Below are positions 1 to 12,156 of a stretch of DNA of 64,000 nt, piece by piece (within the stretch, counting starts at the first letter, position 1; each line of letters opens with the position of its first letter). The stretch comes from Coptis chinensis (Eukaryota; Streptophyta; Magnoliopsida; Ranunculales; Ranunculaceae): positions 89,905,454 through 89,969,453 of the forward strand of contig CM027377.1 of the NCBI GenBank assembly GCA_015680905.1, given 5' to 3'. The notes under the pieces were generated by a model. The model worked only from the letters and a program-made list of their open reading frames with translations. It was not told the DNA's origin and searched no databases. The translations under genes were made by a program, and so were the position numbers.

Positions 1-299
1 ATAGTATCAATTTAGCATTTCCGTAGTTGAATTAGCGTATCTTGTTATTTTAATTTGCATCGTAGTATAATTCCACCATTACTCTCATTAGACTTTGGAT
101 ATATTCGCAATATTAGAAAAAATTGAATGCTAAAGAACTAGGAGTGGAACGAATCTTCTATTCCAACTCTATTTCAATAGTATCGAGAGTAGAAATCTTT
201 GGTAAGAACTGTCTTCGTAAAAGAAATAGTTTTACTTGCGTTTTGAAATTCATCATTTTATTCGTAAGTAGAGTTATATTCAATTTTATCGTTTTATCA
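1..299 (+). repeat. 3' end of a gypsy LTR (A-type), partial
   Basis: This stretch matches the 3' third of the element A LTR in plus orientation. It has the same order of landmarks: a block around 'aggagtggaacgaatct', then 'gagagtagaaatcttt', then 'ttttacttgcg', ending in 'ttttatca'. It is cut by the window start and is followed directly by a second LTR that lacks its own beginning. No primer site or coding sequence follows. Confidence 0.7.
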
Positions 300-1741
300 G
301 TTGCTAAGAAGTTCTGTGATTAAATGCCAACATTCAAGGAGAAAAAGCCTTTAAAAAGCCCGGTGAAAGCTGAAAAGTCAAAGTCAACGCTGGCAGAAAC
401 ATCACACAAAAGTCAGCAGAACTTCTGAAGATCGTATCTTTGGGCTCAGACTTTAGAATTTGGCCTACTTTATTTCAAAATGACCGGCTCAGAAAGAGCT
501 TTCCAATGTTTTAAGCCTTGACCTAATAAGAGGAGAACAAGTGGACGAAAAGTTGGTTGAAGTTAAAGCTAACTGAAAAGGGCTCTGTGGACTGAAGAAA
601 TTGGGCTTTGGGCTCGATTTTCCGGCCCAAAACATGGCTCCTCAACCCATGCACGAAAATGTGGATCTTGTCTCCTCCATTTTAGATAGAGAAGACTGAA
701 CTCTGAAGAAATAATTAGGTTAGGTAGGAAGTAGCCATTAGAGATAGTTCTAGATCTAGTTTTGAGTTTTTATTCCACTAATTAGTTTCAATTATTGCTG
801 TTAAATCTAGTTTTACCTTTCAAGTAATGAGTGTTAGAACAAGTAGATTATTATTGTAGAATCAATATTAGTTCATAATAAAGTATTCATTTTCATTCTG
901 ATTTAGTTTATTGATTAAAGTCTTATTTAGTTTTAGTATTGTTAAATTCATAAATTAGTTGTCTTTATTTCATAATTAGTTAATCATAATCTAGTTTTAT
1001 TATTAAATTCATTAGAATTAATTTTGATCTTAGTTGTTAATCATTTCATAGTTATTAATTTAGTTTTGAATTATTGATTAGAATCTTTATGTTATTAAAG
1101 TTAGAATCTTTATATGATGTCTTGTTTGAATTCCATGAGAAATGATAGTTTTATGAATCAAGGCTAAACCTCCATTAGAGGGGTTTGATGAAGCCTTGAT
1201 GAAAATTTGATTGTGTAGTGTAGAATCATTGTAAGAGTCTATTCCACTCTAGAAGGTAGTTGATTCACCATGAGAATGGGTAGAACTTCCTCACATGCTA
1301 GTCATTAGTTGGTAGAGATTGCCATGAATGATTAGGGATTATAACACCCAATTCTTATCGTAAGAACGTAAAAATTTGATTACAACAATCTATGCTAGTT
1401 TATTAAGTTGGATTCAAGGTGGATTCAATCCCCCCTAATTCTTTATCTAGATTCAAACCTTAGTATTTTCTGTCATTTCGTTATTCGTATCTTGTTAGTT
1501 GAATTCACATCGTAGTATAAATTCCCACCATAACTCTCATTAACTTTGGCTAGGACTGATAATATATTAGAAAGCGCTAATACTAAAGAACTAGGAGTGG
1601 AATGAATCTTTTACTCCACTCTATTCGATAGATTCGAGAGTAGAAATCTTTGATAAATTAGTCTTCGTATAGAAATAGTTTTACTTGCGTTTGAATTTCA
1701 TCATTTATTCGTAGGTAAAAACACCATTTTTACGTTTATCA
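300..1741 (+). repeat. 5'-truncated gypsy LTR (A-type), plus strand
   Basis: The sequence follows the element A LTR from the block 'gttgctaagaagttctgtga' through 'aaaatgaccggctcagaaag', 'cccaaaacatggctcctcaa' and 'cctccattagaggggtttga' to a final 'tttatca'. The first roughly 200 bases of a complete LTR, including TGATAAGAGCCC, are missing. Joined to the LTR end before it, this looks like the product of unequal recombination between LTRs. No primer binding site follows, so it does not start an element here. Confidence 0.7.
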
Positions 1742-3258
1742 GAAGGCCATGGTAGGAAGTTTATCCATTCGGTTACAAGAAAACTTTGGCCCTTTATTAT
1801 TTAGGCTATTGGGTTGTGCTAAATTTTTTAGATTGAGTCTAAATTCTAAACCCCTGAATCTTTTATTTGGAACTCTACTGTGTACTAGAATGAACTATAA
1901 AATGATGAAACCAAGAAATATTAACAACTATTAAGACAATAATAGAGATGAGATGAGACCTAACATCGGTTTTGGCAAATAATTAACAAGAAGAAAATAA
2001 GAAATTACAACAATGGTGATAACGCAAGTCCAGGAATCATTAGAACATTCGATAATCATAGAAAAGTAGGATAACCTTACATATATTCCCCAATAGTCAT
2101 ATTTCTCTTTCATTTTTTTTGGCAAATCCCCAAAAGACATCATGAAATAAAGAAAAAAGAAAAAATGTATATAATAGAAAATCATAAACGAAAGAAAGCA
2201 AATTTATAGGAAATCTTTAAAGCTTATAATCACTTGCACAAAGGAAACTATGCATGTTAACTACTCTTAACAGCTTCATTCCGAATCCTGGATTAAAGTA
2301 TGTAGAAACCTTACCTCTGTAGCCACTAAAAAACATCTAACGAACAAATCTTCAACCAAATTTACACAATCATATTCCCTAATGTAGTATACGAGGAAAA
2401 TGAATTAATTCTTATTAATATATCACTTAGAGTGCATTTGTTTACCAGGAATTAGACTTGAGGAGTGGAATTAACTAGAATCTTTGGTGGACCACCCACT
2501 TTTGACATGTTTGGGAGGCATGGAATCCAATAGAATTGGATTTTAAAACGGACTCCAACTTCTTTTATTAAGTCTTTGAGAGACCCCTGTTAATCCAATG
2601 AAATTCTAGACTATGGGAATCGTTTCTTATTTCTAATCCAAAAATAGGAAAAATAAAATAAAATGAATTAAAATAAACTAAAAATTGGAGTCTGTTAGAG
2701 AATTATATACGACAACCAAACACAAAAATTTAAATAGGAATTGAATTCCGATAATTTATAAATATTTGCCAAATACACATTTTGTAAGTTGGAATCAAAT
2801 TCTATTATAGTGGATTCCATTCCGATGGTTTCCAACTCCATTATATTCTTGATTAGTTTCCAGTTTCAGTTGCCAAACACATTCTTAATTCTTCAAATTT
2901 AGTGAATGTCACGGGAAGAAGAGACAGAAGGATATAAGTCTTTCTAGTGATATTGACTAGATATAAATAGATTCGATAAGAATGCCTTCCATTGTTTTAT
3001 TGGAAAAGAAATGCATTTCAGTCAAAGTTGATTTTTCTCCCTAACATTTCTTGGTGCAATTATAAGACTCTTTGTTTTCTTGGTTTTGGCTTTGATTTGT
3101 TCACAATTATTGTAATTGGATTTATCTAGTATACATATATATTTCTAGATATCTGCCTCTATCAAGAGGCAAACAATCAACTTCTATTAAACAACACAAC
3201 TACTTCCATACTGTGTAGTAACATCAATTCCTGCAAGTGTACAAGCGAGCTATGTTAT
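1742..3258. other. Non-coding stretch between LTR remnants and copia element
   Basis: I see no gene here. The reading frames are short and lack recognisable domains. The stretch holds the possible MITE described separately and AT-rich sequence up to the copia LTR. Confidence 0.5.
2431..2892. mobile_element. Possible non-autonomous DNA transposon (hAT-like MITE)
   Basis: The left end 'agagtgcatttgtttacca' and the reverse complement of the right end 'aagaatgtgtttggcaact' are similar over their first dozen bases. Between them are AT-rich arms that roughly mirror each other ('ggaatccaatagaattgga' on the left, 'tggattccattccgatgg' on the right). Ends of the form 'tgtgtttggcaa' are common in plant hAT-like MITEs. 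I did not find a convincing 8-bp target duplication, so the borders and class are tentative. Confidence 0.35.
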
Positions 3259-3388
3259 TGTTAGAGTTCTATATTGTAAACAGACTATTTTCCCATATAA
3301 GAAAAAGTGTGAGGAGGGGATTTAACTCAACCAAGCCATTTTCTTTTCTTTCTCAACTTTCTTCTCGATTAGCTATAATAAAATTTCA
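3259..3388 (+). repeat. Ty1/copia 5' LTR (short, about 130 bp)
   Basis: The LTR begins 'tgttagagttctat' and ends 'aaatttca'. These are normal TG...CA ends, and the primer binding site follows two bases later. Such short LTRs occur in some plant copia lineages (Ale/Retrofit-like); that assignment is inference. The partner 3' LTR is not in the window. Confidence 0.65.
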
Positions 3389-3390
3389 CT

Positions 3391-3402
3391 TTGTATCAGA
3401 GC
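3391..3402 (+). promoter_or_regulatory. Copia primer binding site (initiator tRNA-Met type)
   Basis: 'ttgtatcagagc' matches the plant copia primer site TGGTATCAGAGC with one change (G to T at base 2). It is complementary to the 3' end of initiator tRNA-Met and lies two bases after the LTR, where minus-strand DNA synthesis starts in this family. Confidence 0.75.
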
Positions 3403-3764
3403 ATCAAATTAAAAACTGATCCTTTCCTTTCCTTTCGTTCTTCTTATTTTCATCTTTTATGAATCTATAAGTTTGCTGGTTTGATTAAAGTTTAGGGAAA
3501 CCCTAAATTTTATTTTTTTTGTAACCCTATTTTAGGGTTGCAACGATCAATCAGTCTCTGTTAGAAGGTTTGGCTCGAGTATTGGAGTTATTTTATTTTA
3601 TTGTTGCTAGGAGTTAATTTTGTCTTCTTAGATTTGTGGTGGATTGTGATTTTTCTGGGCTAAAACTCAATTTATTCGGTAATTCTTATTTGTTACACTG
3701 ATTGATCTCTGTTTATTGGATATTTTCATTGATTGTTATTGGTTTATCTCGGTATTGTTGAATT

Positions 3765-5085
3765 ATGGATGATATGTCTGATACTGGTAAAAATTCGTCT
3801 ATTGTTATTGGTGGTGAGAGTTCCAACTCTAACCAACCTCCTCGATATTTTCATGATGATATTGGTAAAAAAATTATGTCTATTAAGTTGGACGGTAAAA
3901 ATTATTTAGCGTTGTCACAAGCTGTTAGGGTTTTTCTTCGTGCTAAGATGAAATAGAAGTATTTGACTGATGATCCACCTGGTGAAAATTCTCCTAGTGC
4001 TGAATATTGGTGGAGTTAAATGTCCATGGTAATGACCTGGTTATGGCATAGTATGGAACCTTCTGTTGCTTCAACTGTTCAGTTTCTTGATATTGTAAAG
4101 AAGATATGGAACGCCCTTGAGGAGATGTATTCTCAGACTTCTAATGCTTTTCAGATTTCTGAAACGATGTTTTCTACTAAGCAGGGTGGCAAACCATTGA
4201 ATGAGCATTATGCTCTTCTTCACAACCTTTGGGAAGAGTTATTGATTTATCAACCTATAACTCCTGATGTTGAGACTCAATGCAAACAGAGGGAGGATTT
4301 TAAGTGTGCATTATTTCTATTCAGATTAAATCTTGATTATGTTGTGTTTAAAGATTAGATTTTAGCTAATGAGTCTTTTCCTAGTACTGCTAATGCTTAT
4401 TCTCGCCTCCAACGAGTGTCTATTGCTTACCTTATGTTTCCAAAGATGCATCTGCTGCTTTTGTTTCTAATGGTCGTGGTGGCTCTGTTAGAGGTGGTCG
4501 AGGTCATGGTGGTCATATAAGTGCTCCTCGTGGTGGTACACATGGTGGACGAGGGAGTCATGGACCTCGTCCAGATTGGCTTTGTGATTATTATGGAAAT
4601 ATTAGTCATACTAAGCCATTTTATTACAAGAAGAATGGCTATCCTCCTTCTGTTAATCATGCTTTTGAAGAGTTGAGTTCTAATAATCCTTAATCTGCTT
4701 CTACTCAGGATGATGTGCTTAGTCAGATTTTGCACAAGCTCAATCACATGACTCATGGTAGTTCTTCTATGGCAACTTTGGTTGCTTCAGGTAATTCTGT
4801 ATGTGTAGCATCACCATCCCCTGCTTGGGTTATTGATTCTAGTGCTAGTACACATATGTCTAGTATACCATCTCTCTTCTCTAATTTTGTGGCTTCTAAG
4901 TCTATTGTTCATTAGGCTGATGGTTCTTCTCGCATTGTTTATGGTTCTGGCATTGCACTATTCATCCCTGTCATTCTCATTCTTTGTCTAATGGTTTGCT
5001 TATTCCTGATTTTCCTACGAATTTACTATCCATTAGTCAGCTGACCAAATCCCTCCAGTGTTCTTTAACATTTACCTCTTCTGGC
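3765..5085 (+). pseudogene. Ty1/copia gag and protease remnant
   Basis: The frame begins MDDMSDTGKNSS and runs through a copia-type gag (UBN2 family). Visible signatures are 'SIKLDGKNYLALSQAVR', 'WNALEEMYSQTSN' and 'LHNLWEELLIYQP'. Stop codons and frame changes interrupt it near 3954, 4018 and 4356. The zinc knuckle near 4570-4640 has lost its second and third cysteines. The protease start reads 'AWVIDSSASTHM', so the catalytic DSGA has become DSSA. The pre-integrase stretch 'TNLLSISQLTKSLQCS' is readable near 5015-5065, and the element then ends abruptly at the LTR of element B. Integrase, reverse transcriptase and RNase H are missing. It is dead. Confidence 0.85.
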
Positions 5086-5911
5086 TGTTGAAGCTTTAGA
5101 TAGTGGTGGTAACTTCAAAAGAGTTTGTTTTAGAAGTGAGGTTCATCCTAAATTGTTTAGAGTTTGAGTGTAGGAGTTGTGAAGAAGAAATGTAGACTAT
5201 TATATATATTAGGTTGGTTTTAAGTTATCGAAAACATGAAAGCTTTAGTTGTTGATATTGAAATGACTTGAAAACATTGAAAGAAAGATTTATTAAAGAT
5301 TGAAATAAGAACAAGTAAAATAAGAACGAAGATTGAAATAAGAACAAGTAAAATAACAAGTTTTGATTGAAAGGAAATAAAACAAACAATAAAGTAAAAA
5401 CTTGAATTGAAAAACTAGACAAGAAATTAAACAAACCAAATGGTTTGGATCCTAAGACAATGGATGATTTCTCACTCCTTTACTTTTGGGTTATATACCT
5501 CTACTTTTGCCTTTTACAGATTTGCCCTTCTCCATTACCAATTAGACACCTCACACTTCACTTTTGTTTTTTCTTTTTCTTTTTGATTTCTTCTTGACAA
5601 ATGTAGCTTTTGGGAAAATGTTACATTTTGAGATAAGGGCCTCCATCTCTGGTCTTCTGAGTTGAGGGCTTTGACCTTTAACCTTGACCTTTGACTTTGA
5701 CTTTTTCAGCACTTTTCCATAACAGCTTCTGGTCTTCATAATAAGCGTGATTAAGGCTCCTTTTGGTGTTAAGACACAACTTTTATGATAAGTGGTCTGA
5801 AATACTCCATAACTTGAAAAAGGTAATAAAAGCTATGAGTTGTCTTTTTGTTAAGCGTAAGAAGTGTTGTAATGTAGCAATATACGGGTAATAAAACGCA
5901 CATTTGGGAGC
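5086..5911 (-). repeat. 3' LTR of gypsy element B (split by element A)
   Basis: Read on the minus strand the LTR starts with TGATCAGCTCCC and ends TTCAACA. Its first six bases (TGATCA) lie at 20774-20779, because element A inserted right after them and duplicated GGAGC. Inside are a TATA-like 'ggtatataaccc', a block 'ggatccaaaccatttggttt' and a run of 'ttatttcaatct' repeats, all shared in outline with the LTR of element C at 26103. The left border is set by the loss of copia similarity just before it. Confidence 0.7.
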
Positions 5912-7390
5912 TGATAAAAGTAAAATAATTAGTCTACTCACAAAATGAACGATTAACTCAAAACGTAAGTAAACTAAACTAATCTTATGATGATTATATT
6001 TATCAAAGTTTTCTCTACTCTCAATCCTATGAGATATAGTGGAGTAGAAAGTTCGTTCCACTCCTAGTGCTCTAGCATGGAATGTTTTCTAATCTAATTA
6101 GTCGGTCTTAAGTCAATGAGAGCTTTACGAAGGTGATATGCTATGATACTTACTGAATTTGATTACTTGATTTTAACTACGAATGCTATGGAAATATGAT
6201 TGTGCTTGAATCTAGATAAAGGATTAGAGGGGAATTGAATCCACCTTAACTCGACTTAATCCTATTAACGACGAATCGTCGTAATCCGAATTGAACTGCT
6301 TCGCAGAACAATTGGTTCTTCCTAATCCCTAATTACACATGGCATTCCTACCAATTCATAACTAGCATGTGAACGATTAAACCCATTCTCATGGTGAACT
6401 AATCGTTTCTAGAGTGGAAAGGAATTATGACGATTCTACGATATTCGGAATCAAGCTTTCATCAAGGCTTCTCAACCCCCTCTAATGGAGGTTTAGCCGA
6501 GAATCATTACGCAATCGTTTCCGATTACATTTAAACTAAACATGATATAAAGAATTGAAATTTACTTAATTAAACAATAATGAAATCTAATTTAATGACT
6601 CAAATGAAATAAAGATAGGAATTGAAATTAGATCTAGGAATGGAAATGACAAAATTCGAAATTGATAAAAATACTACTTTATTTATCTAATCAAAATGAA
6701 GAATAAGATTCAAAGGTTTAATCTAATACAATAATTGAAATGGAACTAAACTTAATTAATCTACATGAAAAACTAGATCTAGAATTCATTAATGGAGGCT
6801 ACTAATCTAATCTATTTCTAGGTCTAACTATCTACCATTAACAAAGAGCTAAACTTTTGTTTTTAAACTTTCAGATCCAAAAATCGTGCATGGGCTTGGA
6901 GCCATGTTTTGGGCCAGAGAATCAGGCCCAAAACCCAATTCTTTCAGTCAAAAAGGCCTCTTCAGCTGCAGTTGGCTTCTATAGACGTTTCGTCCACTTC
7001 TGCTCCTCTGATTGGGTCAAGGCTTAGACCATTGCAAAGCTCTTTCCGAGCCGGTCGTTTTGACATAAGGTAGGCCCAATTCCGAGGTCCGAGTCCAAAG
7101 ATACGGCTTTTGGAAGTTCTGCTGACTTGTGTGCTGTTTCAGCCCGTGTCGACTTTTCAGCTTTTGACCGGGCTTTAGGAAGGCTTTATCTTCTTGAATC
7201 ACGGAACTCCTTAGTAACCGACCTTTTCTCCTTTATCTCACTAAAGTGGCACATTTCTGCACATAATAGACTTTGAAGACTGAAATGCATAAAAACACGT
7301 AATCAGTGTTAACTCTTAATTATTACTCACATAATTGGTCCAAAAGTATGACTGTTAAAGGGTTAAAACTACAGTTTTGGGCTCTTATCA
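5912..7390 (-). repeat. Element A 3' LTR
   Basis: Read on the minus strand it starts TGATAAGAGCCCAAAACTG and ends ACTTTTATCA. It lies directly after the polypurine tract. Compared with the 5' LTR it has scattered substitutions and lacks the 12-bp stretch 'ttggcctttaat' found near 20569. The missing piece is bounded by 'aatc', which suggests a small deletion at microhomology. Confidence 0.9.
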
Positions 7391-7428
7391 AACCACCCCC
7401 AAACAGCATTTTGCTTGTCCTCAAGCAA
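7391..7428 (-). promoter_or_regulatory. Element A polypurine tract and upstream stem-loop
   Basis: On the minus strand CTGTTTGGGGGTGGTT directly precedes the 3' LTR, where plus-strand DNA synthesis starts in gypsy elements. Just upstream (7411-7428) is a perfect 7-bp stem, TTGCTTG/CAAGCAA, with a 4-base loop. The same arrangement recurs at other polypurine tracts in the window. Confidence 0.8.
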
Positions 7429-9239
7429 AGATGAGAAATTAAAATAAGTGACCAAAAATGGAGTTCTTACTACTCTCGTTTCGCTGAGTGCGATTGCATT
7501 GACCCTATGCAATAAGGCCTTAAACCACTAGGAATTCCCTAGTGGACGAGTTATAGCCTCGTGAGAGTTTTCCAGTGAAGGTACTCACAAACTTCAACTA
7601 TACTACAACGACTAAGAAATAAAACTATTGTTTCCTCATTCATGTCCCAACTATCTATACATCTCACTAGCAAATGAATAAGAATAACCAAGTCAAAAAC
7701 CTAAGCTAATATATGCATAATAATCAATCATCTATGATACAAATATATATACTATGAGTAATACTATGAAATGCCTAGCAGGTTCGTTTCTGAAAACTCG
7801 GAATAGCGTCCTTAAGTAGGTCCTCACATAAATGTCAAGACAAAAACCACTATGATTTTTCCACTCAAGTTTCGCTACTCCAGTGTGCAGTGGGCACACT
7901 TTACCTTACAACTCAATGACAACAAGAAAGCCGGGGTCGATCAAACACATCTGCCACTTACTATCACACTAACCTATTCCTAATTGAGCTAGAGGTCTTT
8001 ATTAGGTGTTGCGGGGATTAGGAGATGGTTTAAGAAGGAAGGAAATGGATATTCAAAAGGACAAGTCTGAGATAATAGAGTCTTCATATTATGTAACTTA
8101 GAGAAAACCTTGTTATTTTCTTTTGCTTCTATACTTTGTTTCCATCCTTAGCCATATTTTTCTTTTTCTTTTCTTTGGCTTTTGACTCCCTTTTATTGGA
8201 GTTTTTATTTATTTCTATATTATTTTTTTTTTCTTTTCCTTGGATGGAAACTTCTTTTCTTTTTCTGAAGCAACTAACTAATTTTTGTTTACACAGGTTT
8301 TTCTCTTCTTCTTTCTTCACTCATTCTATTCTCAGACTTATTCTAAATTGGGTAGGTTGATTTATTTTATTTTGTTTTTGTTTTTGTAACAGGGTAAAGG
8401 AATTGTGGTTTATGGAAGGCTAAAGAAAGGCTCAGAGGGGCGACTAGCGGAAAATAATTCATAGGTTTGAATTTCGGCTATATCGATCCAAAAGGTCCTA
8501 AATTCTCGCTTTTAGGATATGGCATAGTGATCAAGCAAGTGGACGTGTGATATCTCTATCCGGATTTTACTTCTCCCTTTGTGTCATTTCTCAAATGTTT
8601 CGCTTTCATATAAGGCTTTTTAGGCTATATTCTCACAGGATTTGTAGAATAAGTACTCTAGCCTAGATTTGAAAACTTATCGCTAACAATCATAGATACT
8701 CATGTAATATATTTATAGATAGATGCAAAGATTATTACCTATATATTAACCTAAGTTTCTAACAATTATTCTGGATGCAAAAGCTACGTGAGACTTCTAG
8801 ATTGTTAAGAGCATGGAGAAAGAAAACAGTACCAATATTCCTAAGTGTATAACATAACTTATTTATTTATATTTTTGAATTGAATTTTTTTTTTAAAAAA
8901 TTTTAACTAGAAAACAAATGCATATTATACATATCTATATCCTAACAGATGCCTCAATTACATGTGTTTCTATGCCACCCCCAAACAAGAATCATGCTTT
9001 GTCCTCAAAGTATTGTAAATAAAGAGGGTAGGAAAAATACCATTGAAACGTGTGAAATTCAGGAACATCTGCAAAACAAAGTTAGAACGTACTACTATAG
9101 GAAATAAACCGACGCGAACTCTATCTGAGTTCCACCCATTATGGGGTTAACAAAAATGAAATTGCTTGGGACATAAGCGGACACTAAAAAATCAAAAAAC
9201 TTACCTTATCTCCCCGCTTTAGCATCCTCCTCCTCATTA
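7429..9239 (-). other. Element A 3' untranslated region with purine-rich block
   Basis: No gene is visible. On the sense strand it holds a roughly 200-base purine-rich block (8107-8330), seen on the plus strand as runs of 'ttttctttt'. It also holds a second copy of the polypurine motif (8975-8988) with its own stem-loop (8996-9010, GCTTTG/CAAAG around TCCT). Homologous purine-rich blocks occur in elements B (21500-21770), D (34370-34460) and E (56870-57060), so the region is a conserved part of the family. Confidence 0.7.
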
Positions 9240-10011
9240 AAGATATGAGGTTCCTTCGCGATCCTGCCAAATCCATTATAACTTGCCAAGCTTGCCGTCA
9301 TTTATCATCTACTAATGCTAACCTTTGTTAAGTGTTATTATGTCCGATGGGATGTAATGGGCGACCAAATGAGGCAAAGACTGCCATCCCAGCCAAGTCA
9401 TTATTCGCGAATGAGCGAACCACTTATTGGTGGGTCTCATGACTTCAACCCTTTTCCAATCTGTGAATTGTGCACGAATACAAGTAAACAACTACGCGAT
9501 GATGCGAAACACCAACACAGGCATAAGAAGATACTTATGCCTCATGGTTTAGGCTCTTTAAGACTAGTGACCAAAACTTCGGGAATGTCATAGTGGCGGC
9601 GTCCCTCATTCTAAAGCGAGGAAAATGTCACCAGCGATTTATTTGCGTATGAACCGCCATTCCCCAAAATATTCATCGGGATAAATAACATGGTGGTGCC
9701 TATGTTTAAGGAAAGGCTACCAAGGGCAATGCTATATCGCCCGGGTCCATTACTTTCGAAATACCCTCCCCATAATAATCATGGAAATATGTATAATCAT
9801 AAAGATATGCATTATCAGTCATATATGCCCATGTGTGAACAGGATCAGGTATTGGTATTCCTAAAACTAAGGCAACCAAATTTTTATTGAATTCATGTGT
9901 CGTGTCATCGACTACGACGGAGAATTCTTGATCTCCATCCTGATTACAATAGAATTTAACGTGGTCATAGAAATAAGCGATGAAGTTGTGGTGAATATGA
10001 CTCGTCATCAC
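9240..10011 (-). pseudogene. Remnant ORF downstream of integrase in element A (unknown)
   Basis: An open minus-strand frame at 9706-10011 reads MMTSHIHHNFIAYFYDH onward and contains 'VALVLGIPIPDPVHTWAY'. Similar-looking coding sequence continues with stops down to about 9250, for example 'KRVEVMRPTNKWFAHSRI'. It lies between the integrase and the 3' LTR, where Athila elements carry an envelope-like or unknown extra ORF. I see no clear signal peptide or membrane helix and do not assign a function. Confidence 0.4.
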
Positions 10012-10992
10012 TTACCAGTAGATGACGCCATCCTAACTGCAGGATCCTGTGTCGGAACCAGTGTCCATAGGTCTCGGTGCCCAACACATCTTTGAAAGAC
10101 TGTTCAGGTATGACTATAGGAGATGTCATCACAATAACTCTTTGAACAGTTCCACAAAAATCCTGGAATGACCGTCTGAAAATTGGAAATTTCCGCGTTC
10201 CGCGAGAAACGGGGCTCGCTCGTGTAGGGCGCTCGGCGTTTTATGTAAATGCGATTACAGTGTTTTTAAGTTTTATGAGGGCTGGTCGCTTCTCTAGGTC
10301 TAGTATGAGGGCGGTCGCTCGATATGAGGGCGGTCGGGCTCGACAAAATTCTTCAAAAAAAAAAGTAAAGAACGCCAGTAAAGTTACTGAAACCGGAGTT
10401 TAGATGAAAAAGAAAGTAAACTTGGAGTGGATGGTGCGGGATGATGGTGGAATGTATTGTGGTTTGTTAGTGTAGAAAGAAGGGAGTTTAAATAGGTTAT
10501 GAGCTTCCAAAACGAATTGGGAAATTCCCTATTTGTTTGAAGGCAATTTCCGGAAATAGGAAAATTCCCAAAACCGAAAACGGAAACAAGCCATTTTCAG
10601 ATTTCCTAAAAATCCTGGTATCTTTCATACTGGATTTAGAATAGTAACTTCTAAACTCTCCTAGATTTCATGCTACCACCACACAAGTCATAGATATGCC
10701 GATATCGGCCAAATTATCAACCTTTCCTCCAAGACAACATAACATATATATGATCATATAACGACTTATGCTCGGTCTAAATATTTCCACCCCCAAACAA
10801 GTTCGGAAGGTGGGATAAATGATAAAACAAGCGATTACTTTCGAAAATAACCAATTATATTAAAGACAAAATAAAATATAAATCCAAACAACATTAAATA
10901 AACACATTATTATTTAAATTTAACTACTGAATTAAAATCCTTCTAATAAAACGAAATATGAAATAACAGCGAACTCCAACTGGGGTGAACAC
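10012..10992 (-). other. Element A spacer with GC-rich repeats and an internal polypurine motif
   Basis: No gene is visible. A GC-rich island at about 10195-10345 repeats the unit 'gagggcggtcg'. The unit also occurs in the element's leader near 18930-19110. A third copy of the polypurine motif is at 10787-10800 (plus-strand 'ccacccccaaacaa'). Confidence 0.6.
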
Positions 10993-12156
10993 CTAGTTTT
11001 GTGATGATGATGGACCTTGAGATGGAGATTGGCTCTGGGATGGAGAATGGCTTGAACCATCTGTCCTTCGGCGACGACGCTCATGCCTGTCGGACTCGGA
11101 TGAAACAGAGTCCTCCACAGGTGGCATGCGTCGTAGCATCTCTATTCGGAACAAGCGTTGGGCTTCCATCTCAGTACCGAGTACTGCATACTTGGTTTGT
11201 TGTTGCTGGTGGATAGTCTCCATGTTATACAAGATATCATCCAGAACCCCTTCAAGTATTTCAAATCTCCTCTGAAGGTTCCCTTGCTTCTTTTGAACTA
11301 CTATCTGTCTATTTCGGATATCTCCAACAAATACCATAAACGCACCGCAAGGCAGTTTGCAACACTTGCATGCGTTCTACATTAGAATTACACTTCTCTA
11401 ATGCATCTTCATCCATCCATGTCATATCTTCCCTTTCATCCTTCGACTCATCCATTTTTTCTTCAGACAACGCCAAGTCTCTTGGATGCAATCCATTATA
11501 GATACTTGCATTAGAATGCAATTTGATCTTAATAGGAGCAGATCTTTGCGACAACTCTAAAGGAGAGCATGATCTTAGTGATCAATACGGGAAGAGGCTT
11601 AAACTCTTCCCCACTCCTCGAATCACATTAAACATTAAATCAAGGATGCAGAAATTATACTTCTTTGTTTGCAAAATCTAGAGAACATGCATACATTGTA
11701 GGCCGATATCACTGACTTTGTCTTTCCCGAGGACGTTCCTACCAATCCACTGAGCTCTGACCCGGATTGATTGGTTCTCGAAAATGGTCGGCGGGGACCT
11801 TGGGATGTCAGATTGTATTCACCCTCCACGACAGTATCCTTCATCAAAGCAGGAACTCCAGTATACTGGGGTTCCTGAATTGTCGTTACTAGGTTGCTTT
11901 CAAGCGTAATTCCTAACAGTTCAGCTAACAACTGTCGCGTTACTTCTCTCCGCGTTCCTCCTAACTTTATGAAAATCCTATCCCCTTCCAATTCTCGCTT
12001 TTTATAAAACTGTTCTACCAAATCATAGTGATAGAACTCCTCAGTTGAGTACCACAGTCCGTTCCAATGTCTCTTGAACATCTCCGCGTCATAAAATGGC
12101 GCGAAACTGTCGGAAGCAAACGCGTTTTCCGGCAAAATTCTACGTCGTAGCGCCAT
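10993..12156 (-). pseudogene. Athila-type third ORF (envelope position), broken
   Basis: The first part (12156-11635) begins MALRRRILPENAFASDSF and contains 'RRVTRQ'-like basic residues and 'LLAELLGITLESN'. The frame then shifts to 11554-11309 and again to 11337-10993. That last part has a likely coiled coil with 'MNETIHQQQQTK'-like glutamines and ends in a basic RHERRRRR stretch and a Ser/Pro/Gln-rich tail. Its place after integrase is that of the Athila extra ORF, sometimes called envelope-like. I see no transmembrane segment or cleavage site, so an envelope role is not shown. At least two frameshifts separate the parts. Confidence 0.5.

Noticed and set aside
8129-8360. Phe/Ser-rich or Lys-rich small protein
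   Set aside because: Both frames come from the pyrimidine/purine tract of the element A 3' UTR, which recurs without a conserved frame in B, D and E.
9315-9593. Plus-strand ORF of 92 codons
   Set aside because: The opposite strand carries the continuation of the element A extra ORF, and the plus frame has no domain.
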